DNA from: CAVROT01 sp963722905
Lineage (GTDB): Bacteria > Pseudomonadota > Alphaproteobacteria > Rhodobacterales > Rhodobacteraceae
Assembly: GCA_963722905.1 (NCBI GenBank)
Contig: CAVROT010000001.1
Span: 223,386-287,385 of the forward strand
Length of the DNA: 64,000 nucleotides
Reading direction: 5' to 3'
Shown: piece after piece, positions 33,205-45,116 of the stretch
How positions within the stretch are numbered: position 1 is the stretch's first letter
Layout: each line of letters begins with the position of its first letter
Notes under the pieces: model-generated
Seen by the model: only the letters and a program-made list of their open reading frames with translations
What the model was told of the DNA's origin: nothing
Databases searched by the model: none
Made by a program: the position numbers and the translations under genes

Positions 33205-33392
33205 GGCGGGCCGGGTGGAGTGCCGGCGGGAGATCCTCGGGTCGGGGCCGAGGATGACGGCGGGGCGGGTGGAGTGCCGGCAGGAGATCCTCGGGTCGAG
33301 CCCGGAGATGACGGCGGAGCGGGCGGGGTACTGGCGGGGGATCCGTGGGGCGGGGGCGGGGATGACGGCGGGACGGCGCCGGGGGGCGCCGC
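33177..33392. repeat. 54-bp tandem repeat, four decaying copies
   Basis: Copies begin at 33177, 33231, 33285 and 33339, each starting (A/G)GATCC and centred on GAGGATGACGGCGG. The first copy overlaps the right arm of the perfect inverted repeat. Divergence grows from copy one to copy four. 54 is a multiple of three, so both strands carry repetitive open frames here (Pro/Ser/Gly-rich), which I regard as spurious. It fills the gap between the binding-protein and permease genes. Confidence 0.9.
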
Positions 33393-33436
33393 GGGCGACG
33401 TCTTGCGCATCCCGCCCTGTCCGACGCCCCGGCGCG

Positions 33437-34162
33437 TCACTCGTAGGTCTGCGCCTCGTCGCCGAACCATTTGGCGATCATCGTGTTGATCGTGCCGTCG
33501 GCCTTCATCTCGGCGATGACGGCGTCCATCTTGTCCTTCAGCTCGCTGTCGCTTTCGCGCACGCCCATGCCGACGCCGCCGCCTAGCTGCACGTCCTCGC
33601 CGACGAACATCAGCGCGCCGTTCGATTCAGCGACGATGGGCACCAGAAAGTCCTTGTCGGCGAAGACGGCGTCGGCCTCGCCGTTGCGGACGGCCGCGAC
33701 GGTCTCGTCCGGGGTGGCGTATTCGACCAGCTGGGCACCGCCCTCGGCCACATGGCCGGCCTGGATCGTCGCCGTCTGCGCCGCGACCACGCCGCTTTCG
33801 ATGTCGGCCGCATCGCTGGCCGCGACATAGGCCGAGGCCGCGGGCGGGATATAGTTCTGGGTAAAGTCGATGACCTCGTCACGCTCGTCGGTGATGCTCA
33901 TGCCGGCCATGATCGTGTCGTAGTTGCCCGACACGAGGTTGGGGATGATGCTGTCCCACTCGTTCGTGACCCATTCGCAGGTCAGCTCGGCCCGCGCGCA
34001 GATCTCGTCGCCCAGCTCGCGCTCGTAGCCGTCGACCTCGCCGGCGTCGTTGATGAAGTTGTAGGGGGGATAAGCGCCCTCCGTCCCCATGCGGACGGTC
34101 TGCGCGGTCGCGAGTCCGGCGGTCAGCGCCAGCGCGGCCGTGGTCAGTGCAAGTGCCTTCAT
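33437..34162 (-). CDS. Polar amino-acid ABC transporter substrate-binding protein
   Basis: A 241-residue periplasmic protein with signal peptide MKALALTTAALALTAGLATA, then RMGTEGAYPPYNFINDAGEVDGYERELG, the type 3 solute-binding signature, and AGMSITDERDEVIDFT. It belongs to the Lys/Arg/Orn/His and opine-binding group. A strong ribosome site (AAGGAG) precedes ATG 34162. It follows the ATPase gene by 27 bases and is separated from the permeases by the repeat array. Confidence 0.92.
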   Translation of the reverse strand: MKALALTTAALALTAGLATAQTVRMGTEGAYPPYNFINDAGEVDGYERELGDEICARAELTCEWVTNEWDSIIPNLVSGNYDTIMAGMSITDERDEVIDFTQNYIPPAASAYVAASDAADIESGVVAAQTATIQAGHVAEGGAQLVEYATPDETVAAVRNGEADAVFADKDFLVPIVAESNGALMFVGEDVQLGGGVGMGVRESDSELKDKMDAVIAEMKADGTINTMIAKWFGDEAQTYE

Positions 34163-34189
34163 CTTGGTTTCTCCTTGTGAAACATGTCG

Positions 34190-34969
34190 TCAGTGAACGG
34201 TGCCGAGGAACTGGCGCAGGCGGTCGGCCTTGGGCGCGCCGAAGAGGGCTTCGGGGTCGCCTTCCTCCTCGATCCGGCCCCGGTGCAGGAAGATGACGTG
34301 GTCGGCGACGTCGCGCGCCAGGTTCATGTCATGCGTGACGATGACCATCGTGCGCCCCTCGCCCGCCAGCGCCTTGATGACGCGGATCACCTCCTGCTCC
34401 AGCTCGGGGTCGAGCGCCGAGGTGGGTTCGTCGAAGAGCAGCGCCCGCGGCTCCATGCAGAGGGCGCGGGCGATGGCGGCGCGCTGCTGCTGGCCACCCG
34501 ACAGCTGCGCCGGCCAGGCGTCGGCCTTGTCGCCGATCCCGACCTTGTCGAGGTATCCGCGCGCCGCCGCCTCGACCTCGGCGCGGTCCCGGCGCAGGAC
34601 GGTGACGGGCGCCTCCATCACGTTGTGGAGGACCGTCATGTGGGCCCAGAGGTTGAACTGCTGGAACACCATGCTGAGGTTCGTGCGGATGCGTGTCACC
34701 TGATGCCTGTCCGAGGGGCGGCGGGACGGCCCGTGGCCCCGCCAGCGCACCGGTTCGCCCTCGAACGCGATGTCGCCCTGCTGGCTGTCCTCCAGCAGAT
34801 TGGCGCAGCGCAGCAGCGTCGATTTTCCGGACCCGGACGAGCCGATCAGCGCCACGACGTGCCCGCGCGGCGCCACGAGGTCCACGCCGCGCAGGACCTC
34901 CAGCGAACCGAAGCTCTTGTGGAGGTCGCGAATCGCGATGACCGGGGGATCTGGCGCTTGGGCGGGCAA
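34190..34969 (-). CDS. Polar amino-acid ABC transporter ATP-binding protein
   Basis: A 259-residue ATPase of the HisP/GlnQ/AapP type. Walker A GSSGSGKS (43-50), VFQQFNLWAHMT (Q-loop), LSGGQQQR, Walker B ALLFDEPTSALDP and VTHDMNLARD are all present. The likely start is TTG 34969, preceded by GAGGAC at about seven bases; no ATG fits the conserved N-terminus (PVIAIRDLHKSFG). It is the first gene of the ATPase, binding protein, two permeases, ligase operon. Confidence 0.92.
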   Translation of the reverse strand: MPAQAPDPPVIAIRDLHKSFGSLEVLRGVDLVAPRGHVVALIGSSGSGKSTLLRCANLLEDSQQGDIAFEGEPVRWRGHGPSRRPSDRHQVTRIRTNLSMVFQQFNLWAHMTVLHNVMEAPVTVLRRDRAEVEAAARGYLDKVGIGDKADAWPAQLSGGQQQRAAIARALCMEPRALLFDEPTSALDPELEQEVIRVIKALAGEGRTMVIVTHDMNLARDVADHVIFLHRGRIEEEGDPEALFGAPKADRLRQFLGTVH

Positions 34970-35075
34970 TGATCGTCCTCGACGGGGGCGGGTCGCGACA
35001 GTCAGCCGGATCGGCGCCGGGAACGCAACGCGAAACCCCCAGCGGGCGCCCGTTTGCGTAGCGCTCGCCGCTTAA

Positions 35076-35834
35076 TCAGGCGTCGGGTGGCGGCGGCGTA
35101 TGCTGCGCGAGATAGTCGTCGGCGCTGATCCGAACCAGCCGGCCGATACCCAGCGGCGCGCCGGCCCCGGCCGCGAGGGCGTCGTCGATGGCGGTGGCGA
35201 TGGCCTCGGCATCTCGGCCCAGGGCGGTGATGTAGGGAAGGCCGGGGGCGCTGGGCGTGCGGTCCACGACCTGGAGGGCCGTGGCGACGCATCCCTCCCA
35301 GCGCTGGATACCGCGCCAGGTGACGGCGTCGATGGCGGCGATGTCGGCGCGACCCTCGGCCACGGCGCGCGCGCTGGCCAGATGCCCGCCGGTCGCCAGC
35401 AGACGGGCGAATGCAAAGCCCCGTGCGGCGGCGGCGATCTGCGGCGCGGCCCAGCCGGAGTGCGACGTGCCTCCGTTGTAGCCCAGTGTCCGGTCGGCAT
35501 AGGCGGCGATATCCTTTCCGTCGCCGGCCCGGGTGACGAGCACGCTGCGATAGTACCCGGGGGGGGTGTCTTCCAGGCCGTAGTCCGGCGTCCCGACCAG
35601 CGCGACCGCGCCATGCAGGTGGGCGCGGTAGGGCAGCCCGCAGGTCTGTCCCAGCACGAGGGCGTCCGACCGCCACTGGTCCCACATGTCGCCGCCGCGC
35701 GTCAGCGCCTCCGGCGCCGCGACACCCCGGTCGCGCAGACCGTCGCGGATCGCAGTCCAGAATGCGTCGTGGTCCGCCGCCGTCTCGGGGCGGTCGTACA
35801 TTGGCAGGGCGGCTAAGGGGTCGGCGTCGGGCAC
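35076..35834 (-). CDS. PhnD-like (phosphate/phosphonate-binding fold) protein without signal peptide
   Basis: A 252-residue protein with the PhnD fold: ASLPMYDR-type start (LAALPMYDRPE), HLHGAVALVGTPDYG-(L)EDTPPGYYRSVLV, YNGGTSHSGWAAPQ and DIAAIDAVTWR. PhnD proteins bind phosphonates or phosphite for ABC import, but here there is neither a signal peptide nor transporter genes. The start GTG 35834 lies four bases after the terB stop, so the two genes are co-transcribed. It may be a cytoplasmic sensor or an enzyme-like remnant; function unknown. Confidence 0.78.
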   Translation of the reverse strand: MPDADPLAALPMYDRPETAADHDAFWTAIRDGLRDRGVAAPEALTRGGDMWDQWRSDALVLGQTCGLPYRAHLHGAVALVGTPDYGLEDTPPGYYRSVLVTRAGDGKDIAAYADRTLGYNGGTSHSGWAAPQIAAAARGFAFARLLATGGHLASARAVAEGRADIAAIDAVTWRGIQRWEGCVATALQVVDRTPSAPGLPYITALGRDAEAIATAIDDALAAGAGAPLGIGRLVRISADDYLAQHTPPPPDA

Positions 35835-35838
35835 GCGC

Positions 35839-36282
35839 TCAGCCGATGCCGGGATCGACCCGGCGGCGCGCGATGTTGCTGTCGCGGTCCGAGATGCCCA
35901 GCAGCGGCGCCACCGTGCGCAGCAGAGCGTCCTCGTCGTCGTCGCGCACGCCGTCGGCAAGAACGATCTGCCACATGGCCGCGATGACCTGCAGCCGGTC
36001 GTCGTAGGGCACCGAATCCTTGATGGCGCGCGTGAAACGCACCGTATCGGGCGCCTCCGCCTCGACCGCCTCTGCCTCGGCGCGCAGGGCCGCGACACCG
36101 TCCGCGTCCAGCCCGTAGCGACGCGCCAGGATCCGGTCGATGCGCGAGATCTCCGCATCGGCATAGTCGCCGTCGGACCGGGCGATCCGCACCAGCAGGG
36201 CGGCCAGCGCAAGGCGCGCATCGCCATCGCCCATGGGCTCGGGCTCGGGCGTGGTGAGGCGCTTGATGAGATCGGCGAACAT
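35839..36282 (-). CDS. TerB family (tellurite resistance-like) protein
   Basis: A 147-residue all-helical protein with the TerB pattern LALAALLVRIARSDGDYADAE near the N-terminus and its repeat MWQIVLADGVRDDDEDALLR, each placing acidic residues for metal binding. It ends with GISDRDSNIARRR. ATG 36282 (MFADLIKRL) fits the family; an in-frame ATG at 36294 is possible. Function in the cell is unclear despite the name. It precedes the PhnD-like gene and diverges from mipA. Confidence 0.87.
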   Translation of the reverse strand: MFADLIKRLTTPEPEPMGDGDARLALAALLVRIARSDGDYADAEISRIDRILARRYGLDADGVAALRAEAEAVEAEAPDTVRFTRAIKDSVPYDDRLQVIAAMWQIVLADGVRDDDEDALLRTVAPLLGISDRDSNIARRRVDPGIG

Positions 36283-36500
36283 GCCGCTCGACATAGGCCG
36301 AACCGCGGCCGGGGAAAAGGGGCGGTGCGACGCCGCGAACTTTCGGGAATCGCTCCTGTACCGGGCACGATTGCGCCGTTCGTGCAACGGTCGCCTCCCG
36401 TCGCCGTCCGGGTCGGGGCCGCCGCATGAGATTGTCATTTCACGTCGGCGTCGGAGCCCCTATGTTCGGCCTGTCGCCGTTATCCTCGTCGGAGCCTCCC

Positions 36501-37320
36501 ATGCGCGCCCTCGTCCTCTCCGCCACCCTTGCCGTATCCGGCGCCGTCACAGCGCAGGCCGGGGATCTGGACCCCGTCGCCATCGAACCTGTGCCGGTGG
36601 TGCAGGCGGCTCCCGTGGCGTCGCCGGACCTCATCTTCACCGTCCGGGGCGGCATCGCAAGCGCGCCCGACTACTTCGGGTCGGGCGACTATACCGTCGG
36701 TCCCGATTTCGCATTCAGCTTCGGCTACCTGCGTCTGCCGGGCGGGCGCGACTTCGGCAATCTGGACGGGCTGTCCCCCGACGGGTTCGGCTTGCGGGCC
36801 TCGTTCCGCTACGTCGACCAGCGCGATGACGCCGACAACGCCGAGCTTGCGGGTCTGGAGGACATCGACACGTCCGTCGAGCTGGGGCTGGGGATCGGAT
36901 ATACCTCGCGTAATTTCGATGCGTTTGCCGATGTCCGTTACGGCGCGGTCGGCCACGAGTCCTTCGTGGGCGAGATCGGGGCGGACGTGAAGGCACAGCC
37001 GACCGACCGCCTCACCGTTTCTCTGGGTCCGCGGATGCTGCTGGGGTCGGATGACTACAACGACACATATTTCGGCGTGACGGCCGACGAAGCGGCGCTG
37101 AGCGGGTTCGATGCCTACGATCCCGACGGCGGCGCCGTGACTGCCGGCCTGGAGCTGGGCATGTCCTACCGGCTGACAGACAACTGGGGCGTCGAGGGCG
37201 CGGTGACTTACGATCGGTTCATCGGCGATCGCCGCCGATTCGCCGATCGTGGAACAGGGCGACCGGGACCAGTACGGTGTCCGGGTCGGCATAACGCGCC
37301 GGATCACGCTGGATTTCTGA
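36501..37320 (+). pseudogene. MipA/OmpV family outer membrane protein with a one-base frameshift
   Basis: ATG 36501, with GGAG six bases before it, starts a signal peptide (MRALVLSATLAVSGAVTAQA) and a beta-barrel protein with VRGGIASAPDYFGSGDYTVG and MSYRLTDNWGVEGAVTYDRF, typical of MipA. After residue 243 (FIGD) the frame leaves the family consensus and runs to 37391 as low-complexity sequence. Removing one base near 37230 restores AADSPIVEQG, DQYGVRVGI and TRRITLDF ending at TGA 37320, the expected last strands, giving 272 residues. It is either a recent mutation or a sequencing error. Without repair the barrel lacks its terminal strand. Confidence 0.85.
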
Positions 37321-37445
37321 AGCAGCCGGGGCAGAGCGTCCGGATCGCACTTCGGGATAGTTCCTGCACCGAAGGCGGTGCCCCGGCTTGATGCACCCCC
37401 CTTCGGCCTTCCTCTGCTCACCCGGACAGGCCCCGAAACCAGAAA

Positions 37446-37469
37446 GGGCGCCACCCTGCGGTGACGCCC
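37446..37469 (-). terminator. Hairpin downstream of csbD
   Basis: On the minus strand GGGCGTCACC and GGTGGCGCCC form a 10-bp stem with one mismatch around a four-base loop (GCAG). They are followed by CCTTTCTGGTTTC, which is T-rich for this genome. It lies 21 bases after the csbD stop at 37491 and is a reasonable intrinsic terminator. Confidence 0.5.
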
Positions 37470-37490
37470 GTGTGCGGAGCGGTGCGGGCG

Positions 37491-37667
37491 TTACTTCTTG
37501 CCCGTAACCTCGTCCTTGGCCTCGCCATAGGCGTGCTGCACCTTGCCTTCGGCCTGATCGGCCTGGCCATCACGCTCCATCTTCTCGTTGCCCGTCGCCT
37601 GTCCGACGGTCTCTTTGATCTTGCCGCCGAGGTCCTTACCGCGGCCTTCTGCCTTGTGGTCGGTCAT
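37491..37667 (-). CDS. CsbD family stress-response protein
   Basis: A 58-residue hydrophilic protein, Lys/Glu/Gly-rich, with the CsbD core GKDLGGKIKETVGQATGNEKM and GQADQAEGKVQHAYGEAKDEV. CsbD proteins are small, probably disordered stress proteins whose biochemical role is unknown. ATG 37667 (MTDHKAEGRG) has GGAGGAT about seven bases upstream; the longer frame from 37697 is unlikely. It is probably expressed alone. Confidence 0.92.
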   Translation of the reverse strand: MTDHKAEGRGKDLGGKIKETVGQATGNEKMERDGQADQAEGKVQHAYGEAKDEVTGKK

Positions 37668-37736
37668 CGCACGATCCTCCATTGTGTGAAAAGGCAACGC
37701 CGAACGCGGCTGGTCGTTCCATGAAGTTGCGCAACG

Positions 37737-39386
37737 TCATACGAGGCGGGACACGTCCCGCGCCGCCCTGACGAAGTCGGCGAACAGGGGATGGGGCGCA
37801 AAGGGCTTGGACTTCAGCTCGGGATGGAACTGCACGCCGATGAACCACGGGTGATCCGTGACCTCGACGATTTCGGGCAGGCGGCCGTCCGGTGACAGGC
37901 CGGAGAACCGCAGCCCCGTCGCCTCAAGCCGGTCGCGATAGCGGATGTCGACCTCGTAGCGGTGCCGGTGGCGTTCCTCGATACGATGGGTGCCGTAGAC
38001 CTCGGCCACCTTCGATCCTTCGGCCAGGTCGGCGGCATAGGCACCCAGCCGCATGGTGCCGCCCTTCGCGTCCAGAACATCCCGCGCGATGGTCCGGTTG
38101 TCCTTGATCCATTCCTTGAGGTGGAAGATCACCGGCGTGAACCGCGCCGCGTCGGTCCCGGCCTCGTGGTCGAACTCCTGACTGCCGGCGTCGGTCATGC
38201 CGGCAAGGTTGCGCGCCGCCTCGACCACCGCCATCTGCATGCCAAGGCAAATCCCGAGGTAGGGGATCCTGCGCGTCCGGGCGAACTCGGCCGCGCGGAT
38301 CTTGCCCTCGGTCCCCCGTTCGCCGAAGCCGCCCGGAACCAGGATGGCGTGGAACCCCTCGAGCCATGGTGCCGGGTCCTCGCGCTCGAACAGCTCGGCG
38401 TCGACCCATTCCACGCGGACCTTCACCCGGTTTGCCATGCCGCCGTGAGTCAGTGCTTCGGCGATGGATTTGTAGGCGTCCTCAAGCTGTGTGTACTTGC
38501 CGACGATGGCGATCTTAACCTCGCCCTCGGGGTTGAAGACGCGGTCGGCGACATCCTCCCACCGGGCGAGGTTGGGACGCGGCGCGGGGCTGATGCCGAA
38601 CGCGTCCAGCACCGCCTGGTCCAGCCCCTCGCGGTGATAGGCCAGCGGCGCCTCGTAGATCGACGCGAGGTCGTAGGCGGCGATCACCGCGTCGCGGCGC
38701 ACGTTGCAGAACAACGCCAGCTTGTCCTTTTCCTTTTCGGGGATGGGGCGTTCGGACCGGCAGACCAGCACGTCGGGTGCGATGCCGATGCTGCGCAGTT
38801 CCTTGACCGAGTGCTGCGTCGGCTTCGTCTTCAGCTCGCCCGAGGCGGCGATCCAGGGCAGCAGGGTGAGGTGCATGTAGACGACCTGTCCGCGCGGCAT
38901 GTCCTGTCCGAACTGGCGGATCGCCTCGAAGAAGGGCAGCCCCTCGATGTCGCCGACGGTGCCGCCGATCTCGCACAGCATGAAGTCGACCTCGTCGGCG
39001 CCGATGCGAAGGAACGACTTTATCTCGTCGGTGACGTGCGGAATGACCTGGATCGTCTTGCCCAGATAGTCGCCGCGCCGCTCTTTCTCCAGCACGTCGG
39101 AGTAGATGCGCCCGCTGCTGACGCTGTCGGTGCGACGCGCGGCGACGCCGGTGAACCGTTCGTAATGGCCCAGGTCCAGGTCCGTCTCGGCGCCGTCGTC
39201 GGTTACGAAGACTTCGCCATGCTCGAACGGGCTCATCGTGCCGGGATCGACGTTGAGGTAGGGGTCGAGCTTGCGCAGCCGGACCGAGAAGCCGCGGGCC
39301 TGCAGAAGCGCCCCCAGTGCGGCCGACGCAAGCCCCTTGCCCAGGGACGACACGACCCCGCCGGTGATGAAGACATAGCGTGCCAT
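37737..39386 (-). CDS. pyrG: CTP synthase
   Basis: Converts UTP to CTP using ATP and glutamine. The 549-residue protein has the N-terminal synthase domain (ARYVFITGGVVSSLGKGLAS, with the P-loop-like GGVVSSLGKG). Its C-terminal class I glutamine amidotransferase contains VPGGFGERG, the nucleophile Cys in GICLGMQMAVVEAA, and the His/Glu pair in GVQFHPELKSKP. Length is normal. It lies downstream of secG on the same strand, an order I regard as usual in Alphaproteobacteria. Confidence 0.97.
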   Translation of the reverse strand: MARYVFITGGVVSSLGKGLASAALGALLQARGFSVRLRKLDPYLNVDPGTMSPFEHGEVFVTDDGAETDLDLGHYERFTGVAARRTDSVSSGRIYSDVLEKERRGDYLGKTIQVIPHVTDEIKSFLRIGADEVDFMLCEIGGTVGDIEGLPFFEAIRQFGQDMPRGQVVYMHLTLLPWIAASGELKTKPTQHSVKELRSIGIAPDVLVCRSERPIPEKEKDKLALFCNVRRDAVIAAYDLASIYEAPLAYHREGLDQAVLDAFGISPAPRPNLARWEDVADRVFNPEGEVKIAIVGKYTQLEDAYKSIAEALTHGGMANRVKVRVEWVDAELFEREDPAPWLEGFHAILVPGGFGERGTEGKIRAAEFARTRRIPYLGICLGMQMAVVEAARNLAGMTDAGSQEFDHEAGTDAARFTPVIFHLKEWIKDNRTIARDVLDAKGGTMRLGAYAADLAEGSKVAEVYGTHRIEERHRHRYEVDIRYRDRLEATGLRFSGLSPDGRLPEIVEVTDHPWFIGVQFHPELKSKPFAPHPLFADFVRAARDVSRLV

Positions 39387-39536
39387 GGCGGCCCCCCCGT
39401 GGGACGCGGGCCGAAGGCCGGCGCCGGTGTACCGGACGATTTGTCAGGATCGCGGCTCCGCGCGGGCACCGCGTCACGGGACCCATGCCCTAGATGAGAA
39501 GCGGTCCCGCCGCAACCGGCGGCAGGGCCGGGCGCC

Positions 39537-39908
39537 TCAGTCGGCGCGCGGCGGCGTCAGCGGTGCGCCGTCGTCGCCAGGCGCCGTTACGGGCGGTGGC
39601 AGCAGGGCGTCGCCGGAGGGTGCATCGCCTGCTGGCGCCCCGGAGGACGACGGAACGCCCAGCCGGTCGAGGACGGACGATCCGGCCGCGTTCTGAGCCG
39701 CGAGAACGGTCAGGGTGATCGACGTCGCGATGAAGGCTATGGCGAAGATCCACGTCATTCGTCCCAGTGCCGTCGCCGCCCCGCGCGAGGACACCGCGCC
39801 CCCGCCGCCGCCCATGCCCAGCCCGCCGCCCTCGGAGCGCTGCAGAAGCACCACGCCGATCAGGCAGAGCGCCAGGATCAGATGGACGACAAGGACGATG
39901 TTCTGCAT
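39537..39908 (-). CDS. secG: Preprotein translocase subunit SecG
   Basis: Small accessory subunit of the SecYEG channel. The 123-residue protein has two membrane helices: VVHLILALCLIGVVLLQ, then the conserved LLQRSEGGGLGMGGGGG loop, and MTWIFAIAFIATSITLTVLA. The C-terminal 50 residues are Ala/Pro/Gly-rich and not conserved. ATG 39908 starts the conserved MQNIVLVVHL. pyrG follows after about 150 bases. Confidence 0.95.
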   Translation of the reverse strand: MQNIVLVVHLILALCLIGVVLLQRSEGGGLGMGGGGGAVSSRGAATALGRMTWIFAIAFIATSITLTVLAAQNAAGSSVLDRLGVPSSSGAPAGDAPSGDALLPPPVTAPGDDGAPLTPPRAD

Positions 39909-39986
39909 GGAGCGGGCCTCGGACGGTGACGCGGACCGCGTTCATCTACGGTCTGCGCGGGCCTGCCGCAACCCTCGGTCCGGGGG

Positions 39987-40505
39987 TCAGGCGTCTGTGC
40001 GACCCTCGGTGGCGGCGGCATCGGTGGGGGCCATGCGGTGGATCACGCTTTTGTCGCGCTTGACGAAGTGATGGTATAGCACGCCTGCCAGATGCGCCGC
40101 GATCAGGGCAAGCAGGACTTTCGACGCGATGGCGTGCGCGGTGGCGATCCCGTCGATCCTGCCGTACCAGGCGATCAGGCCGGCAAGCGGCATGATCACC
40201 AGCAGACCGTAGAAGGCCCAGTGGTTTGCCCGGCCGGCGATCTGGACGGCGCGGCTGGCCTGTGGCGGCGGCGGCACGCCCGCGCGCATCCGGATCGCCA
40301 GCCGATAGAGCACCAGCACCAGGATTAAGGAGCCAGAACCGCCATGGACGAGAGACTGGCCGGTCAGTGCCCCGCTACCTCCGCCCTCCATCATCGCATC
40401 GAAGGCCCGGCTCATGCCCTCGCCGAAGATGAGCTGGAGCGCGACGAGAAAGGCGATCAGCCAGTGCAGGATGATGTGGTCCAGACGGTATCGGGATGCG
40501 GACAT
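39987..40505 (-). CDS. Cytochrome b561 family membrane protein
   Basis: A 172-residue protein with four membrane helices. The paired His ligands of the b561 fold appear in LDHIILHWLIAFLVAL, SLVHGGSGSLILVLVL, GRANHWAFYGLLVIMPLAGL and LLALIAAHLAGVLYHHFVKRD. These proteins bind two b hemes and pass electrons between quinone and periplasmic partners. The start is uncertain: ATG 40505 or ATG 40523 (six residues longer). Encoded between secG and tdk on the same strand. Confidence 0.9.
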   Translation of the reverse strand: MSASRYRLDHIILHWLIAFLVALQLIFGEGMSRAFDAMMEGGGSGALTGQSLVHGGSGSLILVLVLYRLAIRMRAGVPPPPQASRAVQIAGRANHWAFYGLLVIMPLAGLIAWYGRIDGIATAHAIASKVLLALIAAHLAGVLYHHFVKRDKSVIHRMAPTDAAATEGRTDA

Positions 40506-40570
40506 GGGAGAGGTACCTGACATTGGATTTCGTTACCAACCGTATGCGATGACCGCAGTTCCACCCACGT

Positions 40571-41152
40571 TCAGGGCGCGACGTTCGGCCCCATCTCGGA
40601 CCGCCAGTGCCGCCGGCAGAGGGCGACGTAGGTCTCGTTTCCGCCGATCTGCACCTGCGCACCGTCGGTGACGGCCAGCCCGTCCGCACCGCGCCGCACC
40701 ACCATCGTGGCCTTGCGCCCGCAATGGCAGATCGTGCGCACCTCGCGCAGCACATCGGCCAGGGCAAGCAGCGCTGCCGATCCGGGAAAGAGCCGGCCGC
40801 GGAAGTCCACGCGCAACCCGTAGCACATGACCGGAACGGCCAGATCGTCGACGACGCGCGCCAGCTGCCACACCTGTTCCGGTGTCAGGAACTGCGCCTC
40901 GTCCACGAAGACGCAGGCGAGCGCATCCCGTCCGGCAATGAACGCGTAAAGGTCGTCCCCCTCGCCATAGGTGTCGGCGGGGGCGCCGATGCCGATGCGC
41001 GACGCGATGCGGCCGGTGCCGGCCCGGCCGTCGTGCGCCGCGGTGAGAAGCGCCGTGTGCATGCCGCGTTCGCGGTAGTTGTGCGCGGCCTGGAGCAGCA
41101 GCGTCGATTTGCCCGCGTTCATCGTCGAGTAGTGGAAGTAGAGTTTCGCCAT
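40571..41152 (-). CDS. tdk: Thymidine kinase
   Basis: Phosphorylates thymidine in nucleotide salvage. The 193-residue type II enzyme has the P-loop in YSTMNAGKSTLLLQ, the DEAQFL lasso-adjacent motif (VDEAQFLTPEQV), and zinc-binding Cys residues in ICHCGRKATMV and near the C-terminus (YVALCRRHW). ATG 41152 starts the conserved MAKLYFHYSTMNAGK. Length is normal. Confidence 0.95.
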   Translation of the reverse strand: MAKLYFHYSTMNAGKSTLLLQAAHNYRERGMHTALLTAAHDGRAGTGRIASRIGIGAPADTYGEGDDLYAFIAGRDALACVFVDEAQFLTPEQVWQLARVVDDLAVPVMCYGLRVDFRGRLFPGSAALLALADVLREVRTICHCGRKATMVVRRGADGLAVTDGAQVQIGGNETYVALCRRHWRSEMGPNVAP

Positions 41153-41580
41153 GCCGCCGCGTATCGCAATGCGGATCGTGCGGGCAACCGGTTCGCCGCA
41201 GGTTCCGGCAGCGCGCCGGTGCGGGATTCCGCCGCGTGTCGCTTGTCAGCGCGCCATTCGCCGGCCGTCGCGTCCGGCACTTGCGGCAAACGGCCGGGAT
41301 GCCGACTTCGGCGGCCGGAATGCAGCCCGAGTGTCGGACCTGCCGCACCGGTCACCCTCACACACACGAGGGATCGCCCCTTGCCCGGACGGGGAGACGG
41401 CAGGCCCGTTAAGCAAAGCCGGTCGGGCGACCGGCCACTCGGTACACCCCCCTCACTCAAGGGGTGCCGTATCATTAGGTCGCTGGGCTTACGGCGGACT
41501 TAAGCAACGGCGGCCATTTGCCGGCGAAACCGTGGCGGCAGCACGGCAGAACCCCTGCCGCCGGGCCGCGTCTCGGGGCG
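41153..41580. other. Intergenic, 428 bp, with two hairpins
   Basis: This lies between the tdk start and the carB stop (both minus strand). No gene is supported. GCCGGTC-GGGC-GACCGGC forms a perfect 7-bp hairpin near 41418-41435. CGGCAG-AACCC-CTGCCG forms a 6-bp hairpin at about 41545-41561, 20 bases past the carB stop. Neither has a T run. The region should contain the tdk promoter, which I could not place. Confidence 0.55.
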
Positions 41581-44925
<3,345 letters not shown>

Positions 44926-45116
44926 CCGGGGAACCCTCGCTGCGTTGCGCCCGGGGCGTTATGTCACGCGCGCGGCCGGACGCAAGCCGAACGGCGGCGG
45001 TTTCGGGGACGGGGCCGCGCCGGTCCGCGCGGGCTGCGGCGCCCCGCGCGGCCTTGACTTCGCAAGACCCAGAAGTCACGCCCGCCGCCGACGCAACGCG
45101 CCCGAGGATCCGCCCC

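Noticed and set aside
33177..33392. CRISPR array
   Set aside because: Units are contiguous 54-bp tandem copies without unique spacers, and no cas genes are present.
33036..33489. Repetitive Pro/Ser-rich proteins on both strands at the 54-bp repeats
   Set aside because: The frames arise from repeat length being a multiple of three and contain the DPRVEPEDD-type translation of an intergenic repeat; no ribosome site or homologue.
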